Shown here one piece after another: positions 12,546 through 23,509 of a stretch of 64,000 nucleotides of DNA. The DNA lies in NCBI GenBank assembly GCA_003996215.1, contig QJPP01000323.1:124001-188000 (forward strand). Direction: 5' to 3'. Within the stretch, counting starts at the first letter, position 1. Each line of letters begins with the position of its first letter. Position numbers and translations under genes: made by a program. This DNA comes from Jaltomata sinuosa. Its lineage: Eukaryota > Streptophyta > Magnoliopsida > Solanales > Solanaceae. Below the pieces are notes generated by a model. The model was not told the origin of the DNA, ran no database searches, and saw nothing but the letters and a program-made list of their open reading frames with translations.

Positions 12546-12569
12546 AGTGCCACATAACTTTTGCACTCA

Positions 12570-12809
12570 TTTATTGTCTCAATTTCGTTTACATATCCTT
12601 TAAGAAATTATAAATGAAAAATATTTTTATATTTGTTTTTAATTTTTTCAATATAATCAATATTATGTATTTTTCAAATCAATTAATATTAAGGAAAAAA
12701 TGGAAAGAAAATTAATACTAAACGCTATTTTAATTTTATAGATCAACAAGTATTTTAACACAAATATTTTTTTTTAATAATATTGACAATTAATATAGGG
12801 TGGAGGGAG
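12570..12809. mobile_element. Stowaway-like MITE, left end eroded
   Basis: The right terminus GGGTGGAGGGAG (12798-12809) is followed by TA, which is the typical Stowaway end. The left part (GTCTCAATTTCGTTTACAT, from about 12572) resembles the sequence just inside the opposite end, but the CTCCCTCC terminus itself is missing. Confidence 0.5.
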
Positions 12810-12811
12810 TA

Positions 12812-13407
12812 TTTATGAGCCCCAACCAAACCAGAGTTAAAGGCTATCAACATATTTGTCCAATGGTACTCATCATTTCACTCTTTTGGACTTTCATTAA
12901 CTTTTAGGTACACTTTCCCTTTTGCTTTTGTCCTTTTCTTTTGTGGGGCCCAACCAAAGAAGCGTTTTATTTCTATCTTAGCGACACGTGTATGATTTTG
13001 GTCTCAAATTTCTAAAAGATCTAACGGTTGTAAAGAGAAGATTCTTCCCTCTGCCATTCAGTAACCAACGGCTGTGATATTCTCTCCGTACCAATTTATC
13101 CCATTCTTTCTTCTTTGTTTACTACCTCCATCCGTCGATCTTTACTTATCTAAAAATATTTATTTATTCTTATTATTAAAATAATAATTAATATAATTTT
13201 TTAAATTAAATCACTTGATTATGACAAAAATCAATTATATTACACATGGTAAAATTTATATTAATTATTTTTTGAAATCTATACCAAATGATTAATTAAT
13301 GTCTTGCTCGATAGTTTAATTTTTGGATATTCAGCCTGAGAGTTTAAAGAGCTGATTGGATGTACTCATTCTTACACTTATTTTAAGCTATTTCTAAGCT
13401 AGTAAGG

Positions 13408-13445
<38 letters not shown>

Positions 13446-14018
13446 GCTATTTTTTATTATTTTGGCTTAAAATTTAATTTTCAAAAGTATTATTTTTTTA
13501 TCTTATCTAAACACTATAAAAAAACTTTAAAACTATTTTAATTTAAAAAAACTTAAAATAAGTCAATCTAAACGGGCTCTTAATTGAATAATAGATTCCT
13601 GTTGGACAATTTTTTTTTATCCCAACCCATTTATTTTTAATCAAATTCTGCTCCTTTTCTTATAATTTATTTAATTACCGAACAAAATAAATATGACTTT
13701 TTCTTTTTTATTATACTTATATTTACATATCAAACAAAAAATTATCTAAATATTCTGATAAAAAAAGTTATGAGTTAATTTGATCTATATAATTGGCCCA
13801 AATTAACCTAACTTTTAGATGATAAAATTTGAGAAAGTTAAAATAGATTAAAAATCATTTACATCATCAACTTTACTTTAAAAATTAAATTCTCTCCCTC
13901 AACTTTAAAAAATAATTATTTTCTCATTTTTATCCTATGCAATGTCTATTTTATCCTTGACATTTGCAATCTTTCATTTATGTAAAAAAAATTATATTAT
14001 ATATAATATTTATTTTTT
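12812..14018. other. Intergenic; Stowaway-like left end near 13121 and a T-run at 13411-13438
   Basis: No gene is seen. TACTACCTCCATCCGTCGAT at 13121 looks like the left end of another Stowaway MITE without a partner. A long T homopolymer lies at 13411-13438. The stretch 13340-13580 with TTTTAGCTATTTTTTATTA resembles dispersed A/T-rich repeats. Confidence 0.4.
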
Positions 14019-14026
14019 AATCTAGG

Positions 14027-15456
14027 TAGGAGTGGCAAAATCAAACTCAACCCGTCCAACCTGACCCAATCCATTTAGGTTTGGGTTGGTTATTAACTCA
14101 CCCATTTGTTAATTCAACCCATTTCAACCCACTAAAAATTGGGTTAATATGTAACCCAAATTGACTTTTGAGAAATCTTGTCAAAATATCTTTAAAAAAC
14201 TTTTTATTTTATTTTATATGTTATATATAATTATAATAAAGAAAAAAATTTTATTAGGTACTAAAAAGTTATAAAATAACAAATAAAGTAATTAAAACTT
14301 AGTAAAAATTGGGCGGGTTGGGTTATAACCCGTTACTAACCCGTTATCTAAACTCATTTTGACCCAATTCATTTTGGCCCAAGCAAATTTGGATCGAATT
14401 GGGTTTTGACCCATTTATTATCTTGACCCATTTTGACCCACCTAAATTTAGAGATATTTACATTGTACTGCATACTTACTATAGTTAATTACATGAATGA
14501 CATAACTTTTACTTCTTTTCATAAGTAGCATAATTTATATCATTTTTAGCACATCCACAAAAATCTGCACATTTATTTAAATAAATATATTAAATGAAGT
14601 GTCACAATTAAGATCCACATTTATGTCTTTCTTTCTATTCTAATTTCTCTCTCCAGTAAATGGTACCAATTTCCTTATTCTCACATATTTTTTTTTATTC
14701 TTATTTTTTTATTTTTTATTCTATATATTTGACATGATAAATATATATATTTTTCTAATATGTTAATTATTTTTTTTATATTAAATATTTGATATAATAT
14801 AAATATCTTATATAAGCATGCCAAATATAATTTTTAATACTATACATTTGGTATAATATAAATATATACTTTTAATATCTCAAATTTAATTTTTAATACT
14901 ATATTTATATGATTTTTTTTATATTATTCAATCAACTTTTTCCTAATTATCATACACGGCAAGTATACACTTTATCAAAATATAAATTATATAAATATAA
15001 TGTACAAATAAATAAATGAAATATATCATATATAAATTAATATAATATAAATAAATAAATAAAATAATATATATATATATATATATATTTAAAAATGATC
15101 ATATACAATTGTCATATATATTTAAAAATGAAACAATTATTCAAACTTGAATTGCAAAAAGAGTAAAAAAAATAAAATAAAAGGTAATATAAAAGGAAAT
15201 GAAGTAGTAAGATATAGTTGTCCAGCTACATTAATTTCCCTAATTAATGAAAGCCATTTTTTTTTCCTTTTTAATGAATTGATTTAGAATAAATGAGAAT
15301 TTACTTAGGATTAGATTTGGATAAATCTATAATTATTTTCTGGCTATTATTGTAATTTTGAGAATAATGTTAAAATTATGTAATGTACTTTTTAAGATTG
15401 TATAGTGATGTAAAACTCTCCTAAATTTAACCCAACCCGCCCAATTGTCACCCCTA
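14027..15456. mobile_element. hAT-type MITE carrying a nested insertion
   Basis: The ends are inverted (TAGGAGTGGCAA at 14027; complement of the right end TAGGGGTGACAA at 15456). They are flanked by a perfect 8 bp direct repeat, AATCTAGG (14019-14026 and 15457-15464), the target-duplication size of hAT elements. The element body is rich in CAACCCG / TTGACCCA motifs. Without the Mutator-like insertion at 14451-15420 and one copy of its target duplication it would be about 450 bp. A related, end-truncated copy in the opposite orientation lies at 36987-37378 and lacks the nested segment. Confidence 0.85.
14451..15420. mobile_element. Mutator-like MITE nested in the hAT element (970 bp)
   Basis: A perfect 9 bp direct repeat, CTAAATTTA, brackets this segment (14442-14450 and 15421-15429). 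Its ends are inverted copies of each other (GAGATATTTACATTGTACTG; complement of the right end GAGAGTTTTACATCACTATA). The 9 bp duplication and G-initial TIRs fit a Mutator-like element. The interior is A/T-rich, includes an AT microsatellite (about 15069-15089) and has no coding capacity. The related hAT copy at 36987 has an uninterrupted sequence at this point, confirming the insertion. Confidence 0.8.
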
Positions 15457-15663
15457 AATCTAGGTAGTTTCTAAATTTTTATTTAAGTTCATCATATTAT
15501 ATGTAGAATAATCTTTTTATAAATTTATTGTGAAATTAAATATTATTTTTTATAATTATTTTATTATTACGGTATTAGGCATATATGATTGTTAATAATG
15601 AATTATTTTTTTAAATTATAATTTAAATTTATTTACAACATAAAGAAATAATATTTTAAAAAT

Positions 15664-15745
15664 TGTGTGACCAGAAGATCATGGGTTCAAGCCATGAAAG
15701 TAAGCCCTTACAGAAATATAGGGTAAGAATGCATACAATAAAATT
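15664..15745 (+). mobile_element. SINE fragment (TS-like 3' half)
   Basis: Contains a B-box-like GGGTTCAAGCC (15684-15694) followed by CCCTTACAGAAATATAGGGTAA and GCATACAATA. This is the order I recall for the body of the tobacco TS SINE family. The 5' A box and the 3' tail are not recognisable, so this is a fragment. Confidence 0.5.
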
Positions 15746-16266
15746 AATTTTTATTCTGTTTATTTATTTCATTATAGTAACACTATTAGCTTTTATACTT
15801 GATTAATATTTTTTCAATTTTCTTTTTTGACGAAAATAGTATTTTTTATAGACAATTTGTTGCACAGATTAAAAAATAAAAATATCATAATTTTAAAAAA
15901 TTAAAATAAATAAATATTAATAATATAAGGATAGAATAGACATTTAGAAAAGTCAAGTAAGAAAAAAGAAGGAGAATGATTTATTTTCAAAGTTAAAAAG
16001 AAAGTTTGATTCTTAAAACAAAATTGAGGAGCGTAAATGATTTTCAACCTTTCATTACCTCATATATATAAAATGAACAAGTTGGATGAATTAATCCTTT
16101 TTATCTCACTAGCAAAGTGAAACTTAGTGAAAAATAATATGCATTTACAATGATCAAACTAAATTGTGGTCCACTAGTTGTTGAAGTTTAAATCATTTTG
16201 AGTGCTCCCTATATATGCCACAACAAATAATATTCATGAGATCACATAATGTGTAGAAATAATGAT
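15746..16266. other. Intergenic, no gene seen
   Basis: A/T-rich sequence with no recognised gene or element. Confidence 0.45.
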
Positions 16267-16269
16267 TTA

Positions 16270-16523
16270 GTGGGCGTTTGGCCATGATTTTTTTTTACTT
16301 TTTTTTGGAGTTAAATTTCAAAAATGGTGTTTGGCCATGAAAATTTAAAAAAATTTGGAATTCAACTTGAAGTTGAATTCCGGAATTTGAAAAACAAGAA
16401 AAAGGTGTTTTCACTTTTTTCACTTTTCACTTCTCTCACAAAAAGTCAAAAACAACTCCAATTTATATTCATGGCCAAACACAACTCCAACTTGGTATTT
16501 GGTTTTCATGGCCAAACGGCCTC
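16270..16523. mobile_element. Tourist-like (PIF/Harbinger) MITE, 254 bp
   Basis: The ends are inverted (GTGGGCGTTTGGCCATGA at 16270; complement of the right end GAGGCCGTTTGGCCATGA) and flanked by TTA on both sides (16267-16269, 16524-16526). A 3 bp TTA duplication with GG-C-GTTTGG ends is typical of Tourist MITEs. The small open frame across it (16324-16527) is a by-product and not a gene. The same terminus occurs inside the subtilase intron near 46925. Confidence 0.8.
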
Positions 16524-16579
16524 TTAAGGAGGACATCAATTTGCTACTTTTTCATTTCATGCACCATTCATTTGTCTTA

Positions 16580-17221
16580 ACTTGCGTTTGGACATGTGAT
16601 ATGAATTATAATTTTAAATCAGTATTTGAATATGTGATTTTGAGTTATGATTTAAAATCATAACTTTAAATTTTAAATTCTCAAAAAAATAATAATTGAG
16701 ATTTAAAATCATAATATTAACTTTTAAATGTAAAATTTGACCCATAAGTTTATTTAATAAAAAAGTTCCATCATTTTAAATTTTGTAAAAAAAAAACTCA
16801 TGCTCGACGTGAAAAGATTGTTCATATAATGTGATTACAAACTTTCAAATACACGTTATTTTATAAAGATCCACCAGTCAACAAAAGTGTACTAGTTATT
16901 CTTTAATATAATCTTTTTACATTTATTTATAAAAAGAACATGGAAATATATGATTTATCAATGTGGTGTCTTACAATATTTTGATATCCTGTTTATAAAC
17001 TACTATGATTTTTTCATTTGGTAAAATTGTGTAAGAATTAAGGAAATTTTGATGGTTTTCAGTTTTCACACCTTCTGAAGTTTTCATGTTTATGAAAAAA
17101 ATAATACAACTTAAGAAATCCAAATTGCATGTCCAAATTAACAAAACTTCAACTTCATATTAATTTGATTTCATATTATAATTTCAAATTATAATTTTAT
17201 ATCGCATGTCCAAATGAGCCC
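16580..17221. mobile_element. Tourist-like MITE, 642 bp
   Basis: The inverted ends share TTTGGACATG followed by an A/T-rich ATAATTT tract (left ACTTGCGTTTGGACATGTGA; complement of the right end GGGCTCATTTGGACATGCGA). TTA lies on both sides (16577-16579, 17222-17224). No coding capacity. Confidence 0.7.
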
Positions 17222-17224
17222 TTA

Positions 17225-17688
17225 ATTTCTTATCTTACTTTCGTATATTATAAATGATCACTACAAGCAAAGTGAAATAGAAAAAGGTAGCCTTTATCGA
17301 TGAGATCGGGGTATTAGGTACTACCAGTAGGACTCGCTTCCACGGTGAATTTTGAAACCTCACTTTCCCTTTCGATGCCCGATCCCAAATACTATGACTT
17401 GCCTTCAAACAACTGGCTTCACCTTAAGAATAATCGATCTGGGACTGCATGCGACTTTCAAAAAGTAAAAAATAAAAAACCACTAGATGAGTTTATGTAT
17501 CTGTACGTGTGTGTACTGTTTATTTCATTATTTTATTCATTTTCTTTATTTAATTGTCTCATTTCCCTTACAAAATGTCTAGATAGCTTGTTTTGGAGTA
17601 ACATAGTTGATAGTACGTAGATAGAAATTCTTAAAAATAAATTACTACATTATAATTTTATAAATCGGATAATATGTACTAGTGTATT
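17225..17688. other. Intergenic; unassigned block 17281-17450
   Basis: No gene. The stretch 17281-17450 is less A/T-rich than its surroundings and includes GATGCCCGATCCCAAATACT. I cannot assign it. The last five bases (GTATT, 17684-17688) are the left target duplication of the following retrotransposon. Confidence 0.4.
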
Positions 17689-18067
17689 TGTAACGATCAG
17701 GTCCGTCGTTACGGGTAGTTCAATCGTGCCAAGTTCTAGAGTTAGAAAACCTCGGGTTTGGGAGTTTGAAATTCTGGGCTAGGCTAACCTCGGCCGGTTT
17801 TGGAGCGAGGTGGAGTCTAGGGAAATCCGGGTAAGGATTAGGTTAGGTGTCTTGGTTTGAGCTAGTTTTCCACGTAGCCAAGACATAAAGGAGTCCGGGA
17901 GATTTTTCGGAATCGAATTCGGGTAAGTAGAACTCTCGGAATCGGGTTTGACGTGAAGGAGTTGTTTCGGATCGTCGGGGGAAACAAGTCTTTTGTAAAA
18001 TGGGCAAATTTTGGAGATTTCTGGACATTCTGTCCGTGACGAGCGCAATGGCTCCGTCGTAGCGACC

Positions 18068-18200
18068 TCCGCTATAGCGGTGAATAATACTGCTATAGCA
18101 GTGGTCAAGGCGGTCAACGCCGCTTAAGACCGCTATAGCAGAAGCCGTCCGCTATAGTGGGACCGCTATAGCGGAGTGGGGACCGCTATAGCGGGCCGAC
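18068..18200. repeat. Palindromic CCGCTATAGCGG cluster in the 5' LTR
   Basis: Six imperfect copies of a 12 bp palindrome centred on CTATAG lie within 133 bases. The corresponding place in the 3' LTR (25479-25573) has only four, so the cluster has lost or gained units since insertion. Such a group of symmetrical sites could bind a protein or form cruciforms; neither is shown. Confidence 0.75.
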
Positions 18201-18931
18201 GGGTTTTTAATGCAGAAACTTCTCCAAAACAGTTCAGTTTTCTACAATTTGTTTGGGAGAAGAACTAGGGCGATTTCAGGCATTTTCCCTCTGTTCTTCA
18301 TCGTTTTTCTTCCCTAAGGTAAGGTTTCTACTCCCCAAACTTTGTACTACTTTTTCTATGCGGTAGAATTGCTAGGAGAGAACTTGGGAGAAGGTTGGAA
18401 TAACCTAGGAATGGTGGAATCCAGGGAAGAAAAGGGATTCTAAACATGAAAGTTCTTGGGTATTGTTAAAAGTGAAATATAATGATCATATGTTGTTAAA
18501 TTCTCTATTTTATCCGTGAAAATGATAGAACTAGGAAAATTAACGATGGGGAAGACCGGAAAAAGGGTGGAATGATCATGTGTGGCATGGGGTTCTGGAT
18601 TTGGTGTAATTCGGGTAATGTGCAGGCCTTGTTTGTTAATTTCATGTACTTGTATATTATTTTAGACCAAGAACGAGAAAGGAATTCAGAACACGGGAAA
18701 ACTCGGGTTGAGTAGAGCTTGGATCATTTCGAGGTAGGTGATGGCTTACGAATTCCTGTGAATGTTGTATGTTTTGTACTCTTATCTAAGTGTTCGTATG
18801 AATTGTATGACTTAGAGGAATTGTGTAGAATGTCTAAGAGTCCTGTTTTACAGTCTGTGAAATGAATGGTGTGTTACTTGTTTGGTTTACAAGTTGTTTG
18901 TTCATTATTTGACTGTGGATTATTGACATTT

Positions 18932-19078
18932 GGTTGGCTCGGGTACCACGCCTGGTACAGGTATACTAACGGTTGGATCGGGTACCACGTCTGGTACGGA
19001 TATAACAAATGGTTGGTACGGGTACCACGCCTGGTACGAATTACTAACAGTTGGCTCGGGTACCACACTTGGTACGGT
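18932..19078. repeat. Four tandem ~39 bp repeats in the 5' LTR
   Basis: Units begin at about 18932, 18971, 19011 and 19050, each with GGTTGG-CGGGTACCACGCCTGGTAC. The same four-unit array is present in the 3' LTR (about 26314-26462), so it predates the insertion. Confidence 0.8.
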
Positions 19079-19932
19079 TTATTTTACTGCATCATGGCAT
19101 TGATATTGTTGTATTGCATTGACTGTTATTAGTTCTGTGAGTGGACCAGGTATTTTATTGAATTGTGATATTCATTGGTGGTCCTTGAGTGACCAGGAAT
19201 CCTGTTATATTTGTTGAGTTGGTCTTGGATTAGGCCGGGTTGTCTGTTTAACACTTAGGTGTTGTTTAGAAGGGATCCCAGGGTAGGTCCGGGCTAGGCA
19301 AAAATGATGGTTTATTGAATTCTGTGGTTGTGGCTTAGAGTTATAAAGGGTGGAGTTCATATGGAAACAAGATAGGTAGAGACTTGTAGTCTAGGGAAGC
19401 CTATTGACTTGTTGCATGTTTTTCGTACTTGTACTTGATTTGCTGAACTGAATTATACACTGTTTATTTGAAACTAGCTGATGATCCTACCAGTACACAG
19501 TGGTGGTGTACTAATACTATACTTGCTTTTCTTTCTTGTGAGTACATGCAATCTTCCAGCGGCTGAGACGCGACCTCATCTGTAGTACCAGCGATTCTAG
19601 TCTTCAAGGGTGAGCCGCTTCGATCGAGCTGCCTTGAAACTATCATTAGAGTTGTAGCCCATTTATTTTGGGATTAGACTATTTCTGTTATTTTGGGATT
19701 GTATCCCCGTGCTCTAGATATTGGTAGATGTTTGGTACTGCGACTTTCAGATTCTAGGGGGGTAATTTCGGCAGGTTTATATTAATGAAGTTGTTTTATT
19801 ATTATTGAATTGCTAGTTTACTTTTATGCACTGGTTTTGAGCTGCTAGAATGATTAAGTTCGGAGAAGTGATGGTTCGCTCACCTGGGGGTTGGGTGAGT
19901 GCCAGTCACGATGGTCTGGATCGTGAAAAAGA

Positions 19933-19945
19933 TGGTATCAAAGCC
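19933..19945 (+). other. Primer-binding site (initiator tRNA-Met type)
   Basis: TGGTATCAAAGCC lies four bases after the 5' LTR. It differs by one G-to-A change from TGGTATCAGAGCC, the usual plant primer-binding site for initiator methionine tRNA, from which minus-strand synthesis starts. Confidence 0.85.
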
Positions 19946-20147
19946 CTATGTTCGTTGATCTCGTCGTACCAAACTGGTCTAGTAGAGTCTTGCGGAACGG
20001 TGCGGAGACGTCCGTACTTCTCCTCGAGAGGCTATAGGACTTTAGAAAAACTATCTCTTCCTTCTTTCCTTCGTGCTATAACTTGATTCCAATTGGTATC
20101 TCGTGATACAAATTGGTATCTAACCTCATTCACTCTTCTGTCCGCAG

Positions 20148-21613
20148 ATGGTTACTACAAGGAACAACGAAGCGAGGCCATCGGTCCCAGCAGCGGGTCT
20201 GGCAGCTCGTTGCAGAGGTAGGGGAAGGGACATGGGATGAGGTAGAGCCGCACCCGCCAGGGGTGGAGCTTAAGCGGATATTGGATAGCGTGAAACAACC
20301 CCTCCCCCACCTCAGGAACATGTTGTTGAAGATGTGGAAGTTGTCGTGGAGGAAGAAGGGGGTGCAAGCCTTCCTACTATGACACCAGAAGCCTTTCAGC
20401 AGGCTTGGAATATTTTGAGTGGGTTGGTTGGTACTGGAGCCATACCCGCGGCTTTTGCAAACTAGGCCTTGGATCATCAGCCAGCACCTACTACAACACC
20501 TAGGATGGATGCAGCTTCAGGCACGAATGATTTCTTTAGGCCAATGCTAGGCCCAGTGATGACAGGAAATGAGCATGAGATGCTGACCAAGTTTCTCAAG
20601 CTGAAACCTCCTACTTTTCAGGGTACTGATAGGGAGGATGCTTATGAGTTTATCTTGGATTGCTATGAGAGGTTGCACAAGTTGGGTATTGTACGTCAGT
20701 ATGGGGTTGAGTTTGTTACATTTCAGTTGCAGGGTGATGCCAATGATGGAGGTCTCATGTGGAGTGTCGGTCTTCTGTCCTACCCTCACTGACTTGGGAG
20801 CAGTTTCATGCTTTGTTTTTAGAGAAGTACGTACCCTGTATTTTGAGGGACCGGAAGAAGGATGAGTTCTTGAACTTGGAGCAGGGTGGCATGTCAGTCA
20901 CTGCTTACGAAGCTAAATTCCACGCCTTGTCATGCTTTTTCACACAGCTGTTGGGTTCCGAGGAGGAACGGGTCCGGTTGTTTGTGAAAGGATTGAATAC
21001 CGAGCTACAGGTACTGTCAGTGCATATGACTTCTTCAGGGAAGGGTTTTAATGATGTGGTAGATTATGTGAAGCAACTTGAGGGAGTCAGGCAGACGGAA
21101 CAGGCTAAGGCATTAGCCAAGAAGCCTCGGAACGAGGGAAATTTTGGTGGCTCGCATTCCAGGGTTCATAATCAGCAGGTATACTCAGCCCGTCCTATTC
21201 AGTCAGCTCTGCCAACTGCTACGGGTGGTCGTCAGGGAGCTCATAACCAGTCTTCAGCTCCTAGAGGCCAAGGAACATCTTATACGCCAGCTAGCAGGCC
21301 TACACTTGACCGTGATTGCTTCCATTGTGGTGATCTGGGACAGTTTAAGAGGGAGTGTCCACTCAGGCAGACAGGTAATCAGGGTCAGCAGCAGCCTAGA
21401 GCGGTGATCCCGGCAGGTAGAGACAGTAATGCTAGAGGTCGTCTACAGGGTGGGCGAGGAAACTTTCAGGGAGGGCTGGGCGGGGCGACAGAGGGAACGG
21501 TAGCGCGAGAAGGGGTGCAGCGCAGCCGGCCCGAGAAGTTGCCCGGATTGATGATTGGGCTCCTTGCTATGCTTTTCCAGGGAGGACTGAGGCGGAAGCG
21601 TCAGATGCGGTGA
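20148..21613 (+). pseudogene. Gag of the Ty3/gypsy element, broken
   Basis: The frame starts at ATG 20148 (MVTTRNNEARPSVPAA) but is stopped at 20238-20240, 20271-20273, 20286-20288 and 20463-20465. The capsid-like part continues (KFLKLKPPTFQGTDREDAYE), then shifts frame near 20750 into WEQFHALFLEKYVP and FLNLEQGGMSVTAYEAKF, typical of the retrotransposon gag domain. The nucleocapsid zinc knuckle reads CFHCGDLGQFKREC (about 21319-21360). The position normally held by the zinc-binding histidine is glutamine, so one ligand is missing. Gag would assemble the virus-like particle; this copy cannot encode it whole. Confidence 0.87.
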
Positions 21614-21960
21614 TCACATGTACCATTCTTGTCTGCGATAAAATGGCTTCGGTATTATTTGACCCAGGTTTGATATATTCTTATGTATTTGTGAGTCTTG
21701 CGTTGGGTTTGGAATTGATTTGTGATATCCTTGATTTCCCTATTCATGTTTCTACCCCGATTGGAGAGTCTGTGATTGTGACTCATGTTTATCGTGACTG
21801 TTCTCTTGTGTTTGTGGGGTTGCATTTTGGGTAGACTTGGTAATCCTGGATATGGCTGATTTTGATATTATCTTGGGCATGACCTGGTTTTCCCTTTATC
21901 ATGCTGTGTTGAACTATAACACCAAGACTGTGGCTCTAGAGATTCCAAGTAAGGATAGAC
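21530..21960 (+). pseudogene. Aspartic protease domain of pol, broken
   Basis: After a frame change near 21530, the sequence gives SVLFDPGLIYSYV, where the family usually has an active-site D-(S/T)-G; here it is DPG. A further frame change at about 21834 precedes MADFDIILGMTWF, the conserved flap-to-C-terminal segment. The domain would process the Gag-Pol polyprotein. Confidence 0.75.
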
Positions 21961-23484
21961 TAGAGTGGAAGGGTGTGTACATGCCTAAGCAAGTTAAGGT
22001 CATATCGTTCGTTCGGGCTAGGAAGCTAGTGGGGAGAGGGTGTCTAGCCTTCTTGGCTCATCTCCGGGATGATAGTGTGGAGTCCCCATCTATTGAGTCA
22101 GTTCCGGTAGTTTCTGAGTTTCTAGAGGTGTTTCCAGCGGATTTGCCTGGTATGCCTTCGGACAGAGATATAGACTTTTGTATTAATTTGGAGCCAGACA
22201 CTCGTCCAATTTCTATTTCTCCGTATCGTATGGCTAAGACAGAGTTGAGGGAACTTAAGACTCAGCTACAGGAACTCCTAGATAAAGGATTTATCCGTCC
22301 CAGTGCTTCGCCTTGGTGTGCTCCGGTTTTATTTGTAAAGAAGAAGGATGGTAGTATATGGATGTGCATAGATTATAGGCAGTTGAACAAGGTGACCATC
22401 TGGAATAAGTACCCTCTACCCTGTATAGATGATTTGTTTGACTAGCTTCAGGGTGCATCAGTGTTTTCAAAAATTAACTTGAGGTCGGGATACCATCAGT
22501 TAAAGATTAGGCCTGAGGACATTTCTAAGACTGCTTTTCGGACTCGGTATGGGCATTACGAATTTCTAGTAATGTCATTTGGTTTGACCAATGCACCGGA
22601 AACATTCATGAGTTTGATGAATGGGGTATTTAAGTCATATTTGGATTCCTTCGTGATTGTGTTATCAATGATATTTTGATCTACTCCAAGAGTAGGGAGG
22701 AGCATACTAATCATCTTCGTATTGTGTTGGACATCTTGAAACGCCAGAAGCTTTATGCGAAGTTCTCCAAGTGTGAATTTTGGTTGACTTCAGTTGCGTT
22801 CTTGGGGCATGTGGTGTCAGAAAAGGGGGTGATGGTAGATCCCCAGAAAATTGAAGCAGCCAAGAGTTGGGTCCGGCCTAGCTCTGTGACTGGGGTGAGG
22901 AGTTTTGTTGGACTCGCAGGGTACTACCGGAGGTTTGTTAAGGATTTTGCGTCTGTTGCTACTCACCTGAACAGGCTGACACAGAAAGATGTACCATTCG
23001 TGTGGTTCAACAAGTGCGAGGAGAGCTTCCAAAGGCTCAAAACACTTTTGACCACGACTCCTATATTATCCTTACCGGTTGAAGATAAAGACTTTATTGT
23101 TTACTGTGATGCTTCACATTCTGGTTTGGGTGCTGTGTTGATGTAGGATAGGAATGTGATAGCCTATGCATCCAGGCAGTTGAAGGTGCATGAGAGGAAC
23201 TACCCGACTCACGACCTAGAGTTGGCAGCGGTGGTTTTTGCACTAAAGATTTGGACACACTACCTTTATGGTGTCAAGTGCGAGGTATTCACAGATCATC
23301 GCAGTCTACAATATGTATTCACGCAAAAGGATTTGAATTTGAGGCAGAAAAGGTGGATGGAGTTATTGAAGGACTATGATGTGACCATTCAGTATCATTC
23401 GGGTAAGGCTAATGTGGTGGCAGACGCATTGAGCAGGAAAATAGTTAGCATGGGTAGCTTGGCTTGTTTGGGGGTGTCCAAATG
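21961..23484 (+). pseudogene. Reverse transcriptase and RNase H domains of pol, broken
   Basis: Reverse transcriptase motifs are clear: ELKTQLQELLDKGFIRPS, PVLFVKKKDGS, YRQLNKVTIWNKYPLP and FGLTNAPETFM. Catalytic motif A reads SKINLRSGYHQ, with Asn where the metal-binding Asp belongs. The Asp-Asp pair of motif C is destroyed by a one-base frame change at about 22662-22676. A stop lies at 22443-22445. RNase H follows (VYCDASHSGLGAVL, then FTDHRSLQYVF and KANVVADALSR), with stops at 23144-23146 and 23483-23485. Enzymatically dead in several independent ways. Confidence 0.88.
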
Positions 23485-23509
23485 ACCACTAGCAAAGGAA
23501 ATTCGGGCC

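Larger units (their letters stand above)
17689..19928 (+). repeat. 5' LTR
   Basis: Starts TGTAAC and aligns over its full length with 25096-27311. The last two bases, CA in the 3' copy, are AA here. It contains two internal repeat blocks: six copies of a CGCTATAGCG-type palindrome (18068-18200) and four ~39 bp copies containing GGGTACCACGCCTGGTAC (18932-19078). Promoter and polyadenylation signals for the element should lie in it, but I could not mark them securely. Confidence 0.92.

Noticed and set aside
17345..17620. 91-codon frame
   Set aside because: It does not begin with ATG, runs into low-complexity codons and shows no domain.
17779..18117. 112-residue minus-strand frame in the 5' LTR, with a partial counterpart at 25269-25526
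   Set aside because: It lies antisense within the LTR, and its N-terminal TAIAV repeats come from the CTATAG palindrome cluster. The counterpart in the 3' LTR is shorter and altered, so it is not under coding constraint.
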